NCBI GenBank assembly: GCA_030682505.1
Contig: JAUXOH010000059.1
Coordinates: 1 to 40,253, forward strand
Length of the DNA stretch: 40,253 nt
Source: Candidatus Didemnitutus sp.
GTDB taxonomy: Bacteria; Verrucomicrobiota; Verrucomicrobiia; Opitutales; Opitutaceae
Reading direction: 5' to 3'
Program-made: the position numbers and the translations under genes
Shown here: positions 8,684 to 17,408 of the stretch, one piece after another
Numbering within the stretch: the stretch's first letter is position 1
How the letters are laid out: the number at the start of each line of letters is the position of its first letter
The notes under the pieces: generated by a model
Told to the model about the DNA's origin: nothing
What the model saw: only the letters and a program-made list of their open reading frames with translations
Databases searched by the model: none

Positions 8684-9236
8684 GACTCAGGAGCTTGGAA
8701 CTCAGGTTGAGTCCGGCGGCGTTGGCGTTGCCGAGGTTGATCTCGAAGCGGACCTTGTTCCGTTCCATGACGAAGCGGATCATGCCGCCGCTTGAGAGAA
8801 GGCTGGCGTCGTTGCCGGCCACCAGGGCCGGACTGCGCGCCTTGCGCAAGGCGGCAAGGTGCTGGGTCATGCGCGACTGCTCGGAGTCGCTGATGAAGAT
8901 GACCTGGCACGAGGCGAGGTCTTCGGCTCGGCTGCCGTGCGCGATCTCAAAGGCGCGCCCCTCCCATTTCTGACCGGCCACGACTTCCGCAAGATCATTC
9001 TGGAAGGGGTCCTCGCCGAGGATGCCAATGCGGATCGGCGCCGTGGCGTCGGGGAAAGCGTGGGCCGGCCAAGTGACATATTTGGCGAAGTTGAAGAGGA
9101 AGGCCGCCTTGACCTGATATTCCGTGGCAGACGGCGTCGCACCAAGGCGGCCAAGGCCCAGCAGCAGCATCGCGATCCACAGGAGGAGACGGCGATCTCG
9201 TCCCGTTCGGTGTCTTGCGACCGGATCAGTAATCAT
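8655..9236 (-). CDS. YfiR family periplasmic protein (DUF4154)
   Basis: 193 residues from ATG 9236. A signal peptide (about residues 14-34: RRLLLWIAMLLLGLG) leads to a mature protein opening with EYQVKAAFLFNFAKYVTWP, the hallmark of the YfiR/DUF4154 family. The motif FEIAHGSRAEDLASCQVIFI and the C-terminal GGMIRFVMERNKVRFEINL complete the fold. In Pseudomonas YfiR sits in the periplasm and inhibits the CHASE8 part of YfiN until it is relieved. Only one Cys (C110) remains in the mature protein, so the redox-sensitive disulfides of Pseudomonas YfiR are not conserved. The gene overlaps the receptor gene by 11 bases and the kinase gene by 29, implying co-translation. The natural partner is the neighbouring kinase. 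Confidence 0.88.
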   Translation of the reverse strand: MITDPVARHRTGRDRRLLLWIAMLLLGLGRLGATPSATEYQVKAAFLFNFAKYVTWPAHAFPDATAPIRIGILGEDPFQNDLAEVVAGQKWEGRAFEIAHGSRAEDLASCQVIFISDSEQSRMTQHLAALRKARSPALVAGNDASLLSSGGMIRFVMERNKVRFEINLGNANAAGLNLSSKLLSLARQVDRPS

Positions 9237-11274
9237 ACCGGAGACGGATTTGGAAACTGCGACGCACTTCCGTGGGGGGGACGAGGATGGTGCCCGGCGT
9301 GAATTCGGGGTGGTGCGGGTCGGTGAGATTGCGACCGTTGAGCGAGATTTCCCAGCGGGCGGAGGGGTGCCATGCGAGGCGCGCATCGAGTCCGAGGCGG
9401 GCTGGAACACCCAGCGATTCGAGCTGATCGGTGTAACTCGCGCGCCAGTCGAATTCCCAGCTGCGGCCGAGATCATGTTGCGACCAGAAGGAGGCCTGGT
9501 TTCGCGGGCTGCGGCCCTCCTCCGCCTCGGCGTCAATCGATAGGCTGTCGGGTCGGGCAGTGAGGCGCAATTGCAATTGGGAGTAAGTGGCGCGGAGGCG
9601 CCAGGAAGGGGTGACCTGCCAGGCGAGCGAGAGTTCGGCCCCATGGGAGGAGCCGTCCAACATGTTTCCGATGGTGGTGGATACGGTTACGGGGGACGTG
9701 ATGAGCCCGGGAATGGCGAGAGCGCCAAGGAGAGGCAGTGACGAGGGGTCGATCTCGGTGGTGCGCAAGCGCGAGTAGTCGTGATAGAAGACGGCGAGAT
9801 CGATCGACATTCGCGGGTTGGGGCGAAGACGGTAACCGGCCTCGTAGGCGGTCAGGAGTTCGGAATCGAAGGACCGGTTCCCTTGAATGTGGGCAAAGAG
9901 GATCGGCAGGCTGGTCAATTGATGCAGTGTAATGTCGGCATCCGACCGGGAGGGTGTGCGGGCGGCGCGGGCTACCGAAGTCCACAGGGTGTGTTGCTCG
10001 TTGGGGGTCCAGAGAAGCCGGGATCCGGGTTGAACCTCCCAGCCGGTGAAATCGTTGCGCTCGAACTTGGAACCGATGATGAGGTGGAGCACATCTTGGC
10101 GCAGCGGAATGTCATCTTGGAGGAAGACGTTCCAAAGATCGGTGCGGCGGCTGGCGGGATTCAACGAAACGGTTGGCGTGTTTCCAACGTCGTCGACCGT
10201 CGTGCGGAAGCCGGTGCCAAGGGTCAATTTTTGGCCATTGGCAGCGATGAACCCGTGCTGCGCCTCAAGATCGAAGGTCTGGCGGTCTTCCCGAAAAATG
10301 GCGGTGTCGCGGTGGGTGTAGTCGAAGTAGCCCTGCACCATTAACTCGCCTCCGAGCACCTCGGGACGCGTCCAGCGGGCGAGGAGGTTGGTACCGGCGA
10401 GGCGGGGTTCATCAACGACCGGGGCGAAATAGGGCGGAGCGGAATTGGGGATCAGGAAGACGGTGTGTTGGCGTCCGGCATAGGCGTCGCCCTGCACGGT
10501 AAGGAGGGCGCCGTTCGTGTCCGTGCGATCAAAGCGGAAGCCCGTCTGGGCAAGTTTCCAGCTGTCGAGTCCGCGGCCGCCGCCGGCGAGTTCGGATTCA
10601 GCATAGCGGGAATACTTCGCATAAACGCGATAATGGGAGGTCTGGGAGAGTGCGGCACCGTAGCGGACAGTGAGCGAACCCGCCGAGTCGGTGCCCGCGA
10701 CGGTCGACACCATCGTGCCGACGGTTTGCGCCGCAGTCTTGGTGAGAATATTGATCACGCCGTTGACGGCGTTGGCACCCCACAGGGTCGCTCCGGGGCC
10801 GCGGACCACCTCGATGCGTTCGATGTCTTCCAGAACGGTGTCTTGAGCATCCCAAAAAACTCCGGAAAACAAAGGCGTGTAGAGGCTGCGGCCATCCCGC
10901 AACACGAGCAATTTGTTGGCAAAGACATCGGGGAAGCCGCGGGCGCTGATGGCCCAACTATGGGCGTCGACGGCGGCCACTTGCATTCCGGGCACGAGGC
11001 GAAGGGCGTCGGGGAGGTTGCCTGAACCCGAGCGCCGCAAGTCATCCGTCGTCAGGGCCGAAACCGCGGCGGGGGCGAGAGCCAATTTTTCGGGGTGCTT
11101 GGAAACTGAGGTGATCTCGATCTGCAAGAGCTCTTCGAGCGACATTTCGGCCAAGTTGGAATCTGATGCCCGCTGAGCTGAAAGCGGCAGGCTTAGTGCG
11201 GAAAAAACACCGAAAACGACGATGAGCCGGGTAGGCGAACAGGCCGGGCGGCCCACTTGCATTAATTTAGTCAT
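9226..11274 (-). CDS. TonB-dependent outer membrane receptor
   Basis: 682 residues with a signal peptide (cleavage near LPLSA-Q, residue 33). An N-terminal MSLEELLQIEITSVSK segment is followed by the plug domain (about 60-180, with SARGFPDVFANKLLVLRDGR and RIEVVRGPGATLWGANAV) and a 22-strand-type beta barrel ending in the aromatic residue Tyr. The SLEELL...TSVSK opening is common in receptors encoded beside YfiR proteins. The substrate cannot be told from sequence. It is the first gene of the receptor-YfiR-kinase operon. The 236 bases upstream (11275-11510) hold an AT-rich patch near the start (TTTAATGATTTTATGGG on the minus strand), but no convincing promoter or riboswitch was found. Confidence 0.93.
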   Translation of the reverse strand: MTKLMQVGRPACSPTRLIVVFGVFSALSLPLSAQRASDSNLAEMSLEELLQIEITSVSKHPEKLALAPAAVSALTTDDLRRSGSGNLPDALRLVPGMQVAAVDAHSWAISARGFPDVFANKLLVLRDGRSLYTPLFSGVFWDAQDTVLEDIERIEVVRGPGATLWGANAVNGVINILTKTAAQTVGTMVSTVAGTDSAGSLTVRYGAALSQTSHYRVYAKYSRYAESELAGGGRGLDSWKLAQTGFRFDRTDTNGALLTVQGDAYAGRQHTVFLIPNSAPPYFAPVVDEPRLAGTNLLARWTRPEVLGGELMVQGYFDYTHRDTAIFREDRQTFDLEAQHGFIAANGQKLTLGTGFRTTVDDVGNTPTVSLNPASRRTDLWNVFLQDDIPLRQDVLHLIIGSKFERNDFTGWEVQPGSRLLWTPNEQHTLWTSVARAARTPSRSDADITLHQLTSLPILFAHIQGNRSFDSELLTAYEAGYRLRPNPRMSIDLAVFYHDYSRLRTTEIDPSSLPLLGALAIPGLITSPVTVSTTIGNMLDGSSHGAELSLAWQVTPSWRLRATYSQLQLRLTARPDSLSIDAEAEEGRSPRNQASFWSQHDLGRSWEFDWRASYTDQLESLGVPARLGLDARLAWHPSARWEISLNGRNLTDPHHPEFTPGTILVPPTEVRRSFQIRLRYDY

Positions 11275-11510
11275 GAAGCAAAAAGGCCCATAAAATCATT
11301 AAATGCTGATGGGTAATTGTTTGGGGTGACGACAAGATCTCTTGATCCGCTGTTCGGATGAAGAGTACATGGCCATCAATCGACCGCGCTGGGCTGTACT
11401 CAAGAGAGATTTTGCCCGGATCGGAGGCCGAGCGGGCTGCACCGAGCGCGAGCACGTGCCGCGACTGAATTTTTGCGGAAGTCCCGATGCAATAACGAAG
11501 GGATCGCAGC

Positions 11511-13607
11511 CTATTCTTTCTTCGCGTCGAAGTTGGGTTTTTCGAGCGTGGGTTTGCCGCCGATGTGGCGGCTGAGCCAGCTTTGCATTTCCCAGTGCCA
11601 GTAGATGCCGTTCTGCGGGGTCAAAATCCAGTGGTTCTCGTTGGGAAAGATGACGAGGCGCGAGGGTACGCCGAGGGCTTGCAGCACGCCGTAGAGTTCG
11701 AGGCCGTTGCCGTAGGGCACGCGGTAATCGAGTTCGCCATGCAGCACGAGGGTGGGGGTCTTGAAGTGCTTGGCGTAGAACATCGGGTTCTGTCGCTGCA
11801 TCCCCTCGAGGTTGTCCCACGCTTTGCCGCCCATGACCTCGGGGAAGCCGTGCGGCACGTCGGCGGCGTATTGCGCGTAGGAGCTGTTCACGCCGGCGTG
11901 GTTGATGATGGCCTTGAAGCGATCCGTGTGTCCGAGCACCCAGGCTGCCATGTAGCCGCCGTAGCTCGCACCCGCGGCGGCGAGGCGGTTGCGATCGATG
12001 TTGGGAAAGCGCGCGAGGAGGTGGTCCGTGGACTTCATGATGTCCTCGAACGGCATGTCGCCCCACTCGTTGACGATGCTCATGGCGAACTTCTCGCTGA
12101 ACCCGGTTGAGCCGTGGCGATTCACCCACGTGACGATGTAACCGGGCGCGGCGAACAACTGGGTGTTCCAACGGTAGCTCCACGAATCGCGGCACATCGT
12201 GTGCGGGCCACCGTGCATCAGCTGCACCAAGGGGTAGGTCTTGGTGGCGTCGTAGCCCGGGGGCAGCACGAGCCAGCCATGGATGTCGTGGCCCTTCGCG
12301 CCCTTGAACCAGTAGCTCTCGACTTGGCCGAGGGCGAACTGGGCCATGCAGGCGTCGTTGAAATGCGTGAGCTGGCGCGTGGCGCCGGTCGCGGGTTCGT
12401 GTACGAAGAGTTCGTTGGGGCGGTTGGTCGTATCGTTGAGGAACACGAGATGGCCGGTGCCGACCTCGACGTTGGAAGAGGTGCCGGCACCATAAACCGC
12501 GGTCAGACCCGTGCCGTCGAGCGCGAGACGAAAGACGGGAACGTAGCCCTTTTCCTCGGCGACGACCCAGAGGAATCTGCCGTCGGCGGCGAACTTGGTC
12601 TCGGCGATCGAGTAGTCGAGCGACGGGTTGAGCTCGGTGTTGGTGCCGGTGGCGAAGTTGTGCCGCCAGAGCTTGGAGAACTCGCCGTTATGGATCGTCT
12701 CCTCGGTGCGCGTGTAAAGGAGGGAGCGGCCATCCGGAGAGAAGACCGGCCCCGAGTCGCTGCCGAGGTTGTCGGTCGTGAGATTCTTCCACTCCCCGGA
12801 ACCATTGGTCGGCACGAGATAGAGGTCGGCGTTGTGGTGACCGGCGTAGGGCCGCGGGGTGGTGTTGTAAACGAGCGCGATGGACCCGCCGTCCGGCGAA
12901 ACCTCGAAATTGGTGGTGCCGGATACCGAGAACAACTGCGTCGCCTTGGGGGTCAGATCAACGAAGTCCTTGGTCGCGACGTCCACCTTGAGCAGCCGTT
13001 GGGCGAGGTTGTCGGTCAGCCAATGATCGAAGAAACGATACTGCCGGTCTTCGGTGACCTTGGCGGTCATCTTCGAGTCCTTGCGGCGCTTGATCTCCTT
13101 CTTCATCGCCGCGAGATCGGTCTTTGCCCACTGGCCGACCAATTCGGGAATGACCGACGTGGCGACGACGAGGTGGTTTCCGTCGGGCAGCCACTTGGGT
13201 GCGGAGATCGAGTAGGGGAGCTCGAGGATCTTCTCGGCTTCGCCGCCGCCGAAAGGAATGACGTAGAGCGCTGCGGCCTCGTCTTCGCCGCGCTTGGAAG
13301 TGAACGCGATGCGACTGCCGTCGGGGCTCCACGCCGGCGAGCCATCGCTGGCGTTCGCGGTGGTCAGGCGACGCGTGGTGCCGCTGGCAACATCCACCAG
13401 CCAGAGATTGGTCGTGCTCTTGTTTTTCTCGATCGACCACTCCTGCACGGTGAAGACGACGGTCCGGTCATCGGGCGACAAGGCGGGACTGCCGAGGCGT
13501 TTGATCGCCCAGAGATCCTGCGGGGTGAGGAGCCGCTGGTCGGCGGCAAACGCGGTGAGGGAGAAGGCGACCGCGATGAGGAGAACAATCAGACGACGGG
13601 GTTGCAT
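11511..13607 (-). CDS. S9 family prolyl oligopeptidase-like peptidase, exported
   Basis: 698 residues from ATG 13607 (five codons after an alternative TTG at 13622). A signal peptide (1-21, ending TAFA-A) is followed by a WD40-like beta-propeller (about 30-410) with repeated SPDG/SPDDR blades, then an alpha/beta hydrolase domain. The catalytic triad is visible: Ser548 in GASYGGY, Asp627 in HGELDYRVP and His659 in NENHW. This is the dipeptidyl-peptidase/acylaminoacyl-peptidase branch (PF00326), which cuts short peptides in the periplasm. The gene follows the LipM-like gene by 68 bases on the same strand and may be co-transcribed with it, although no functional link is obvious. Confidence 0.93.
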   Translation of the reverse strand: MQPRRLIVLLIAVAFSLTAFAADQRLLTPQDLWAIKRLGSPALSPDDRTVVFTVQEWSIEKNKSTTNLWLVDVASGTTRRLTTANASDGSPAWSPDGSRIAFTSKRGEDEAAALYVIPFGGGEAEKILELPYSISAPKWLPDGNHLVVATSVIPELVGQWAKTDLAAMKKEIKRRKDSKMTAKVTEDRQYRFFDHWLTDNLAQRLLKVDVATKDFVDLTPKATQLFSVSGTTNFEVSPDGGSIALVYNTTPRPYAGHHNADLYLVPTNGSGEWKNLTTDNLGSDSGPVFSPDGRSLLYTRTEETIHNGEFSKLWRHNFATGTNTELNPSLDYSIAETKFAADGRFLWVVAEEKGYVPVFRLALDGTGLTAVYGAGTSSNVEVGTGHLVFLNDTTNRPNELFVHEPATGATRQLTHFNDACMAQFALGQVESYWFKGAKGHDIHGWLVLPPGYDATKTYPLVQLMHGGPHTMCRDSWSYRWNTQLFAAPGYIVTWVNRHGSTGFSEKFAMSIVNEWGDMPFEDIMKSTDHLLARFPNIDRNRLAAAGASYGGYMAAWVLGHTDRFKAIINHAGVNSSYAQYAADVPHGFPEVMGGKAWDNLEGMQRQNPMFYAKHFKTPTLVLHGELDYRVPYGNGLELYGVLQALGVPSRLVIFPNENHWILTPQNGIYWHWEMQSWLSRHIGGKPTLEKPNFDAKKE

Positions 13608-13675
13608 GTTGCCGCCAGCCAAGCCGAACGGCGCCCCGAGTCAAAGCCGGCCGCAAGGAATCCGGTCTGCTGCTG

Positions 13676-14395
13676 CTATCGGTATTCCACCCACTCCGGC
13701 GTCGAATACTGTTCGATCAGGCCTTCCGCTTCGTGTTCCTGAAATTCAGGCCAAGGGGTTTCCGTCGCCGGGGCGCCGAGCGCGCGCCCGAGTGCCGCGG
13801 CAAAGGTCTCGGCAAAGGCATCCCAGTCGACCGCGCCAACGCTGTTCTTTTCGATCGATCCCTGGAAGAGCAGGCCCTGCTTGTTGCGCTTTTGCGCGGC
13901 ACCGGCGATTTTCGATCCGGAGCGCGGGTTGACGACATCGTAGAGTTCCGCGCGTTGGAAGCACACGCCCGGCCCCGGAGCGCAGGTTTCGCTCCCTGCC
14001 GTCGGCAAGCACGCCGTTTTCACTTCCGCCGGTTGGCCGAGGGCGACCAGCGCGGCGGCGAGGCACTCGTGCACCACGCGGTAGGATTGCGAGGCGCGTT
14101 CATCATAGAGGAGGTGGCCGCGCGGCACGACGAGGGCATAGGTCCAGTCGTGGCGGTGATCGACGATCCCGCCCCCGGTGGGACGGCGGCACAAATCGCC
14201 CGGCAGGTCGGCGGCAAGGTGGTCGCGCACGAACGCGATCTTCTGCCCGAAACCAAAGGTGACGGCCGGTCCACGCCATTCATAGTGACGGAAACGCGGT
14301 GCGGCCGGCTCCGGGTAGCGCTGCAGCAGGAGAAAATCGACCGCCATGTTTTCGGCGGCACCGGCGGTGCGAACAGGGAGGACATGCAGGTTCAT
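13676..14395 (-). CDS. Lipoate/octanoate protein ligase family (LipM/LplA-like)
   Basis: 239 residues from ATG 14395. The BPL/LplA/LipB fold is shown by RRPTGGGIVDHRHDWTYALVVP-type sequence (residues 70-91) and by Lys162 in KIAGAAQKRNKQG, the residue that contacts the acyl group. Cys145 in GVCFQ lies where LipM octanoyltransferases carry their nucleophilic Cys, so transfer of octanoate from acyl carrier protein to lipoyl domains is at least as likely as ATP-dependent lipoate ligation. Cytoplasmic; it acts in lipoylation of 2-oxoacid dehydrogenases or the glycine cleavage system. No lipA is visible in the window. Three further Cys lie close to C145 (residues 129-138). Confidence 0.82.
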   Translation of the reverse strand: MNLHVLPVRTAGAAENMAVDFLLLQRYPEPAAPRFRHYEWRGPAVTFGFGQKIAFVRDHLAADLPGDLCRRPTGGGIVDHRHDWTYALVVPRGHLLYDERASQSYRVVHECLAAALVALGQPAEVKTACLPTAGSETCAPGPGVCFQRAELYDVVNPRSGSKIAGAAQKRNKQGLLFQGSIEKNSVGAVDWDAFAETFAAALGRALGAPATETPWPEFQEHEAEGLIEQYSTPEWVEYR

Positions 14396-14475
14396 CGGAG
14401 AAAGGGCCCTGACACGGAACGGTGAGTGGAGCGGAAAATCAATTCCGCGCTGCAAATTTCTGGCGGGCCGGACGC

Positions 14476-16041
14476 CTACCGGCCCGGCGTATCAAGCAGG
14501 GTGCGCACGGCGCGCAACAGGGCGCTGAGGGCAAATGGCTTGGGCAGGTGGTGCACCGAGCGGGGCGGCAGTCCCGTCAGCGCCGCACCCAGCGGTTCGA
14601 CCGACACCATCAGGATGCGCAGCCGGCTGTTCGCCTTGGCGAGGGCCCGGACCAACCGGGCGGAATCGCCGGTGTTGCCATCGAGCAACACAAGGTGGGG
14701 CGGAGCAGATTTGCCGACATTCGCCAACGCCAGACCGGCGTTGGTGTATTCGACGACTTGGTAACCGTCGACGGCCAGCATGCCACTGACCATTTTGCGG
14801 AGCACTGCATCGGATTCGACGATCCAGATCAGCTCAGTGCCCTTGCTGGAGGGCAGGCTGGGCAGGGCGCTGTTGAAGGCCTGCTCGGGCTCCGCCGTCT
14901 CCGGCAGAAGGATCTGAAACGTAGTGCCGACCTCCGGTTTGCTTTCCACCGTCATCGAGCCTTCCGCGCCACGGATGATGCCGCTGGCCATCGCCAAGCC
15001 GAGTCCGGTGCCGTGGGCCTTGGTGGTGAAGAACGGCTCGAACATGTGCGCGACGGTGGCAGCATCCATGCCGATGCCGGTGTCGGTCACCGCGATGCCA
15101 ATATAGCGGCCGGGGATGAGGCCCTCCGCGGCCTTCGTCTGCACGTGATTGAAGGTGCGCAACTGCAGCTTGCCGCCCTGCGGCATCGCATCACGGGCGT
15201 TGAAACAGAGGTTGAGCAAGACCTGTTGGAATTGCGTCGGGTCGATGCGCAGATTCCCCAGATCCGAGGAAAGGCGCAGTTCCAGATTCACGCCGTCCCC
15301 GACCACGCGCCGCAAGATGTCGGCGATCTCGCGGATCAGGATATTCACGCTGACCACGCGGACCTCCGATTCCTGTCGCCGGCTGAATTCGAGGATCTGG
15401 CGGGCAAGCGCGGCGGCCTTGATGCCGGCGCGGTGGATTTCCTGCAGATCCCTCTTGGCGGCGGGCGGACCCGAGATCTTTCCCGCGAGAATTTCGCAGT
15501 AGCCGTTGATGATCGAAAGGAGGTTGTTGAAATCATGCGCGACGCCGCTCGTCAGTTGACCGACCGTGTCGAGCTTCTGGGTGTGAATCATCGCGTCCCG
15601 CAGCCGTTGTCGTTCCGAGGCGTCCCGATAGATCGCGACCAGATAGCCCTTGTGCAACGGGTTGATGCGCCAGTCGGCGTAGAACGCCACTCCGTCCTTC
15701 CGGTGCAGCCAATTCTCGCCGTCCATGATGCGACGCTTCTCGCTGACGGCGGAAACCTTGGGGGCCAGCGCAGTCTTGGGACCGTGCAAGATCCGCGTAT
15801 GCTTGCCGACGAGTTCCGCCGGAGTGTAGCCGGTGAGGGTCGCAAAACACTCGTTGGCAAAAACGATCTCAACCCCGCCACCCACGCACTTGTCGCGGGT
15901 CACCAAGGCCGCTTCGGGCAGGGCGGCGAGGGTCGCAATCGCCCCGGCCAGCGTGGAGTCGGCCGGCGAATTCCTTCGGGGTTTGGGGGATGGGCGTGGC
16001 ACCGGGGTTGAGTTGAGAAACAAGGCAGAAAACAGCTGCAT
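14476..16041 (-). CDS. PAS-containing hybrid histidine kinase with degenerate receiver
   Basis: 521 residues, cytoplasmic, with no membrane segment. A PAS domain (about 40-145, with FANECFATLTGYTPAELVGK) and a PAC-like end (GYLVAIYRDASERQ) precede HisKA with His169 (TSGVAHDFNN), HATPase (N-box NLCFNARDAM, DTGIGM, GTGLGL) and a C-terminal receiver (about 404-515). The receiver keeps the acceptor Asp454 (VLLDGN) and Lys501 (LPKPF), but its usual acidic pair is replaced by Glu409-Ser410 (IVESD) and the loop after the acceptor lacks the usual Pro. Phosphate uptake may be weakened. The start ATG 16041 is the only good one. It is divergent from the M20 peptidase gene, with 112 bases between. Confidence 0.9.
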   Translation of the reverse strand: MQLFSALFLNSTPVPRPSPKPRRNSPADSTLAGAIATLAALPEAALVTRDKCVGGGVEIVFANECFATLTGYTPAELVGKHTRILHGPKTALAPKVSAVSEKRRIMDGENWLHRKDGVAFYADWRINPLHKGYLVAIYRDASERQRLRDAMIHTQKLDTVGQLTSGVAHDFNNLLSIINGYCEILAGKISGPPAAKRDLQEIHRAGIKAAALARQILEFSRRQESEVRVVSVNILIREIADILRRVVGDGVNLELRLSSDLGNLRIDPTQFQQVLLNLCFNARDAMPQGGKLQLRTFNHVQTKAAEGLIPGRYIGIAVTDTGIGMDAATVAHMFEPFFTTKAHGTGLGLAMASGIIRGAEGSMTVESKPEVGTTFQILLPETAEPEQAFNSALPSLPSSKGTELIWIVESDAVLRKMVSGMLAVDGYQVVEYTNAGLALANVGKSAPPHLVLLDGNTGDSARLVRALAKANSRLRILMVSVEPLGAALTGLPPRSVHHLPKPFALSALLRAVRTLLDTPGR

Positions 16042-16153
16042 GCTGTGCCGCCCTCCGGGGCCGTGTCAAAGCCGGGTTGTGGCAATCCCGGGGCGTGCGA
16101 TTTTTCTCTTCAAGGTGTGCCTCGGCCCGCCAAGCTGGGCCACCGCCCCGCCC

Positions 16154-17389
16154 ATGAGCCCCTCATCCTACCTCGATCAGCATGAAAGCGACCTCGTCGC
16201 CCTGCTCCAAGACCTCGTCCGCCTGCGCACGGTCAATCCCCCGGGTGAAAACTATGGCGCGATCACGACGCGGCTGGTTCGCGAATTGCGCGCTTGCGGA
16301 TTGCGCGTGCGGCGCCTGGCGATTCCCCGTTCGCTCCAGCAGCGAATTCAGCCCGATCAATTGGCGCACCCTCGCTACAACGTCGTCGCCTTCTGGGATG
16401 CCGCGGCGAAAAAAACCATCCACTTCAATGCGCATTACGATGTGGTGCCGGTTTCCGGGAAATGGCGGCACGGCGACCCGTTCAGCGGCACCGTTGAGAA
16501 GAACTGGATTTACGGCCGCGGCACCGCGGACATGAAGGGAGCCATCGCCAGCCTGCTGTTCGCCCTGCAGGCGCTGCGCTCCACCAAGACGAAGCCCCTT
16601 TGCAATGTGGAGGTATCGTTTACGGCCGATGAGGAGACGGACAGCGCGTTGGGCGCGGCGTGGCTGGTGAAAAACGGGAAGCTGCGGGCCGACTACGCCG
16701 TGGTCTGCGAAGGCGGCGAAGCCGACCAGGTCTGCTGCGGACACAACGGTGTCCTCTGGTTCAATGTCATCGTGCACGGTCGCGCCGCGCATGGGTCCAC
16801 CCCGCAGAAGGGGATCAACGCGCTGGAAAAAATGGCGGCGTTGGTGCTCGAGTTTGACGGTTACAAGCAGCTCCTCGCGCAACGCACGTTTCGCACGCCC
16901 GCGGGCAAGGTCATGAGTCCCACGATCAATCTCGGCGGTGTCTTCGCGGCCGGCGAGGGAGGCAAGATCAACACTGTGCCCGCGCGGGCGAGTTTCTCCA
17001 TCGACCGCCGCGTGTTGGCCATCGAGGACCATCTCGCCGCCGAACGCGAACTGCGGTCATGGCTGAAGCAGGCGGCGGCCAGGATTCCGCACTGCCGCAT
17101 CACCGTCGAGCGGGTCTCGGAAAGCTCCTCGTGCTACAGTGAACCCACCTCGCCGTTTTTTCAGGCGATGCAGCAAAGCGTGGCCCGCGTCCGGCGCCGG
17201 CCGGCGAGCGCGATGGTCTCAACCGGTTTCAACGACATGCATTTCTTTGCCCATCACCTGCAGATCCCCACCCTCGGTTACGGGCCGGGCGGAGTGGATT
17301 TCCACGCCGTTGATGAACGCGCCAACGTGCGAGAACTCGTGAAAGCCGCCAAGATCTACACCGACTTGTTGACGACGTTTGCCGGCTGA
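16154..17389 (+). CDS. M20 family metallopeptidase (ArgE/DapE/CPG2-like)
   Basis: 411 residues from ATG 16154. A two-zinc amidohydrolase: His94 and Asp96 in HYDVVP, bridging Asp126 in GRGTADMKG, catalytic base Glu160 with Glu161 in ADEETDS, Glu186 in CEGGE and the C-terminal His384 in GVDFHAVDE. The dimerisation (lid) domain spans about 196-310 with the GRAAHGSTP motif. It should hydrolyse an N-acylated amino acid or a dipeptide in the cytoplasm; ArgE, DapE and carboxypeptidase G2 are all within reach of this pattern, and the neighbourhood has no arginine or lysine biosynthesis gene to choose between them. No signal peptide. It converges with the serine hydrolase gene, with 19 bases between the stops. 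Confidence 0.9.
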   Translation: MSPSSYLDQHESDLVALLQDLVRLRTVNPPGENYGAITTRLVRELRACGLRVRRLAIPRSLQQRIQPDQLAHPRYNVVAFWDAAAKKTIHFNAHYDVVPVSGKWRHGDPFSGTVEKNWIYGRGTADMKGAIASLLFALQALRSTKTKPLCNVEVSFTADEETDSALGAAWLVKNGKLRADYAVVCEGGEADQVCCGHNGVLWFNVIVHGRAAHGSTPQKGINALEKMAALVLEFDGYKQLLAQRTFRTPAGKVMSPTINLGGVFAAGEGGKINTVPARASFSIDRRVLAIEDHLAAERELRSWLKQAAARIPHCRITVERVSESSSCYSEPTSPFFQAMQQSVARVRRRPASAMVSTGFNDMHFFAHHLQIPTLGYGPGGVDFHAVDERANVRELVKAAKIYTDLLTTFAG

Positions 17390-17408
17390 TCGGGCGCGGG
17401 CCGGCGCT

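Noticed and set aside
12114-13742. 542-codon plus-strand frame opposite the S9 peptidase
   Set aside because: Antisense shadow of a well-supported peptidase with an intact triad and propeller blades.
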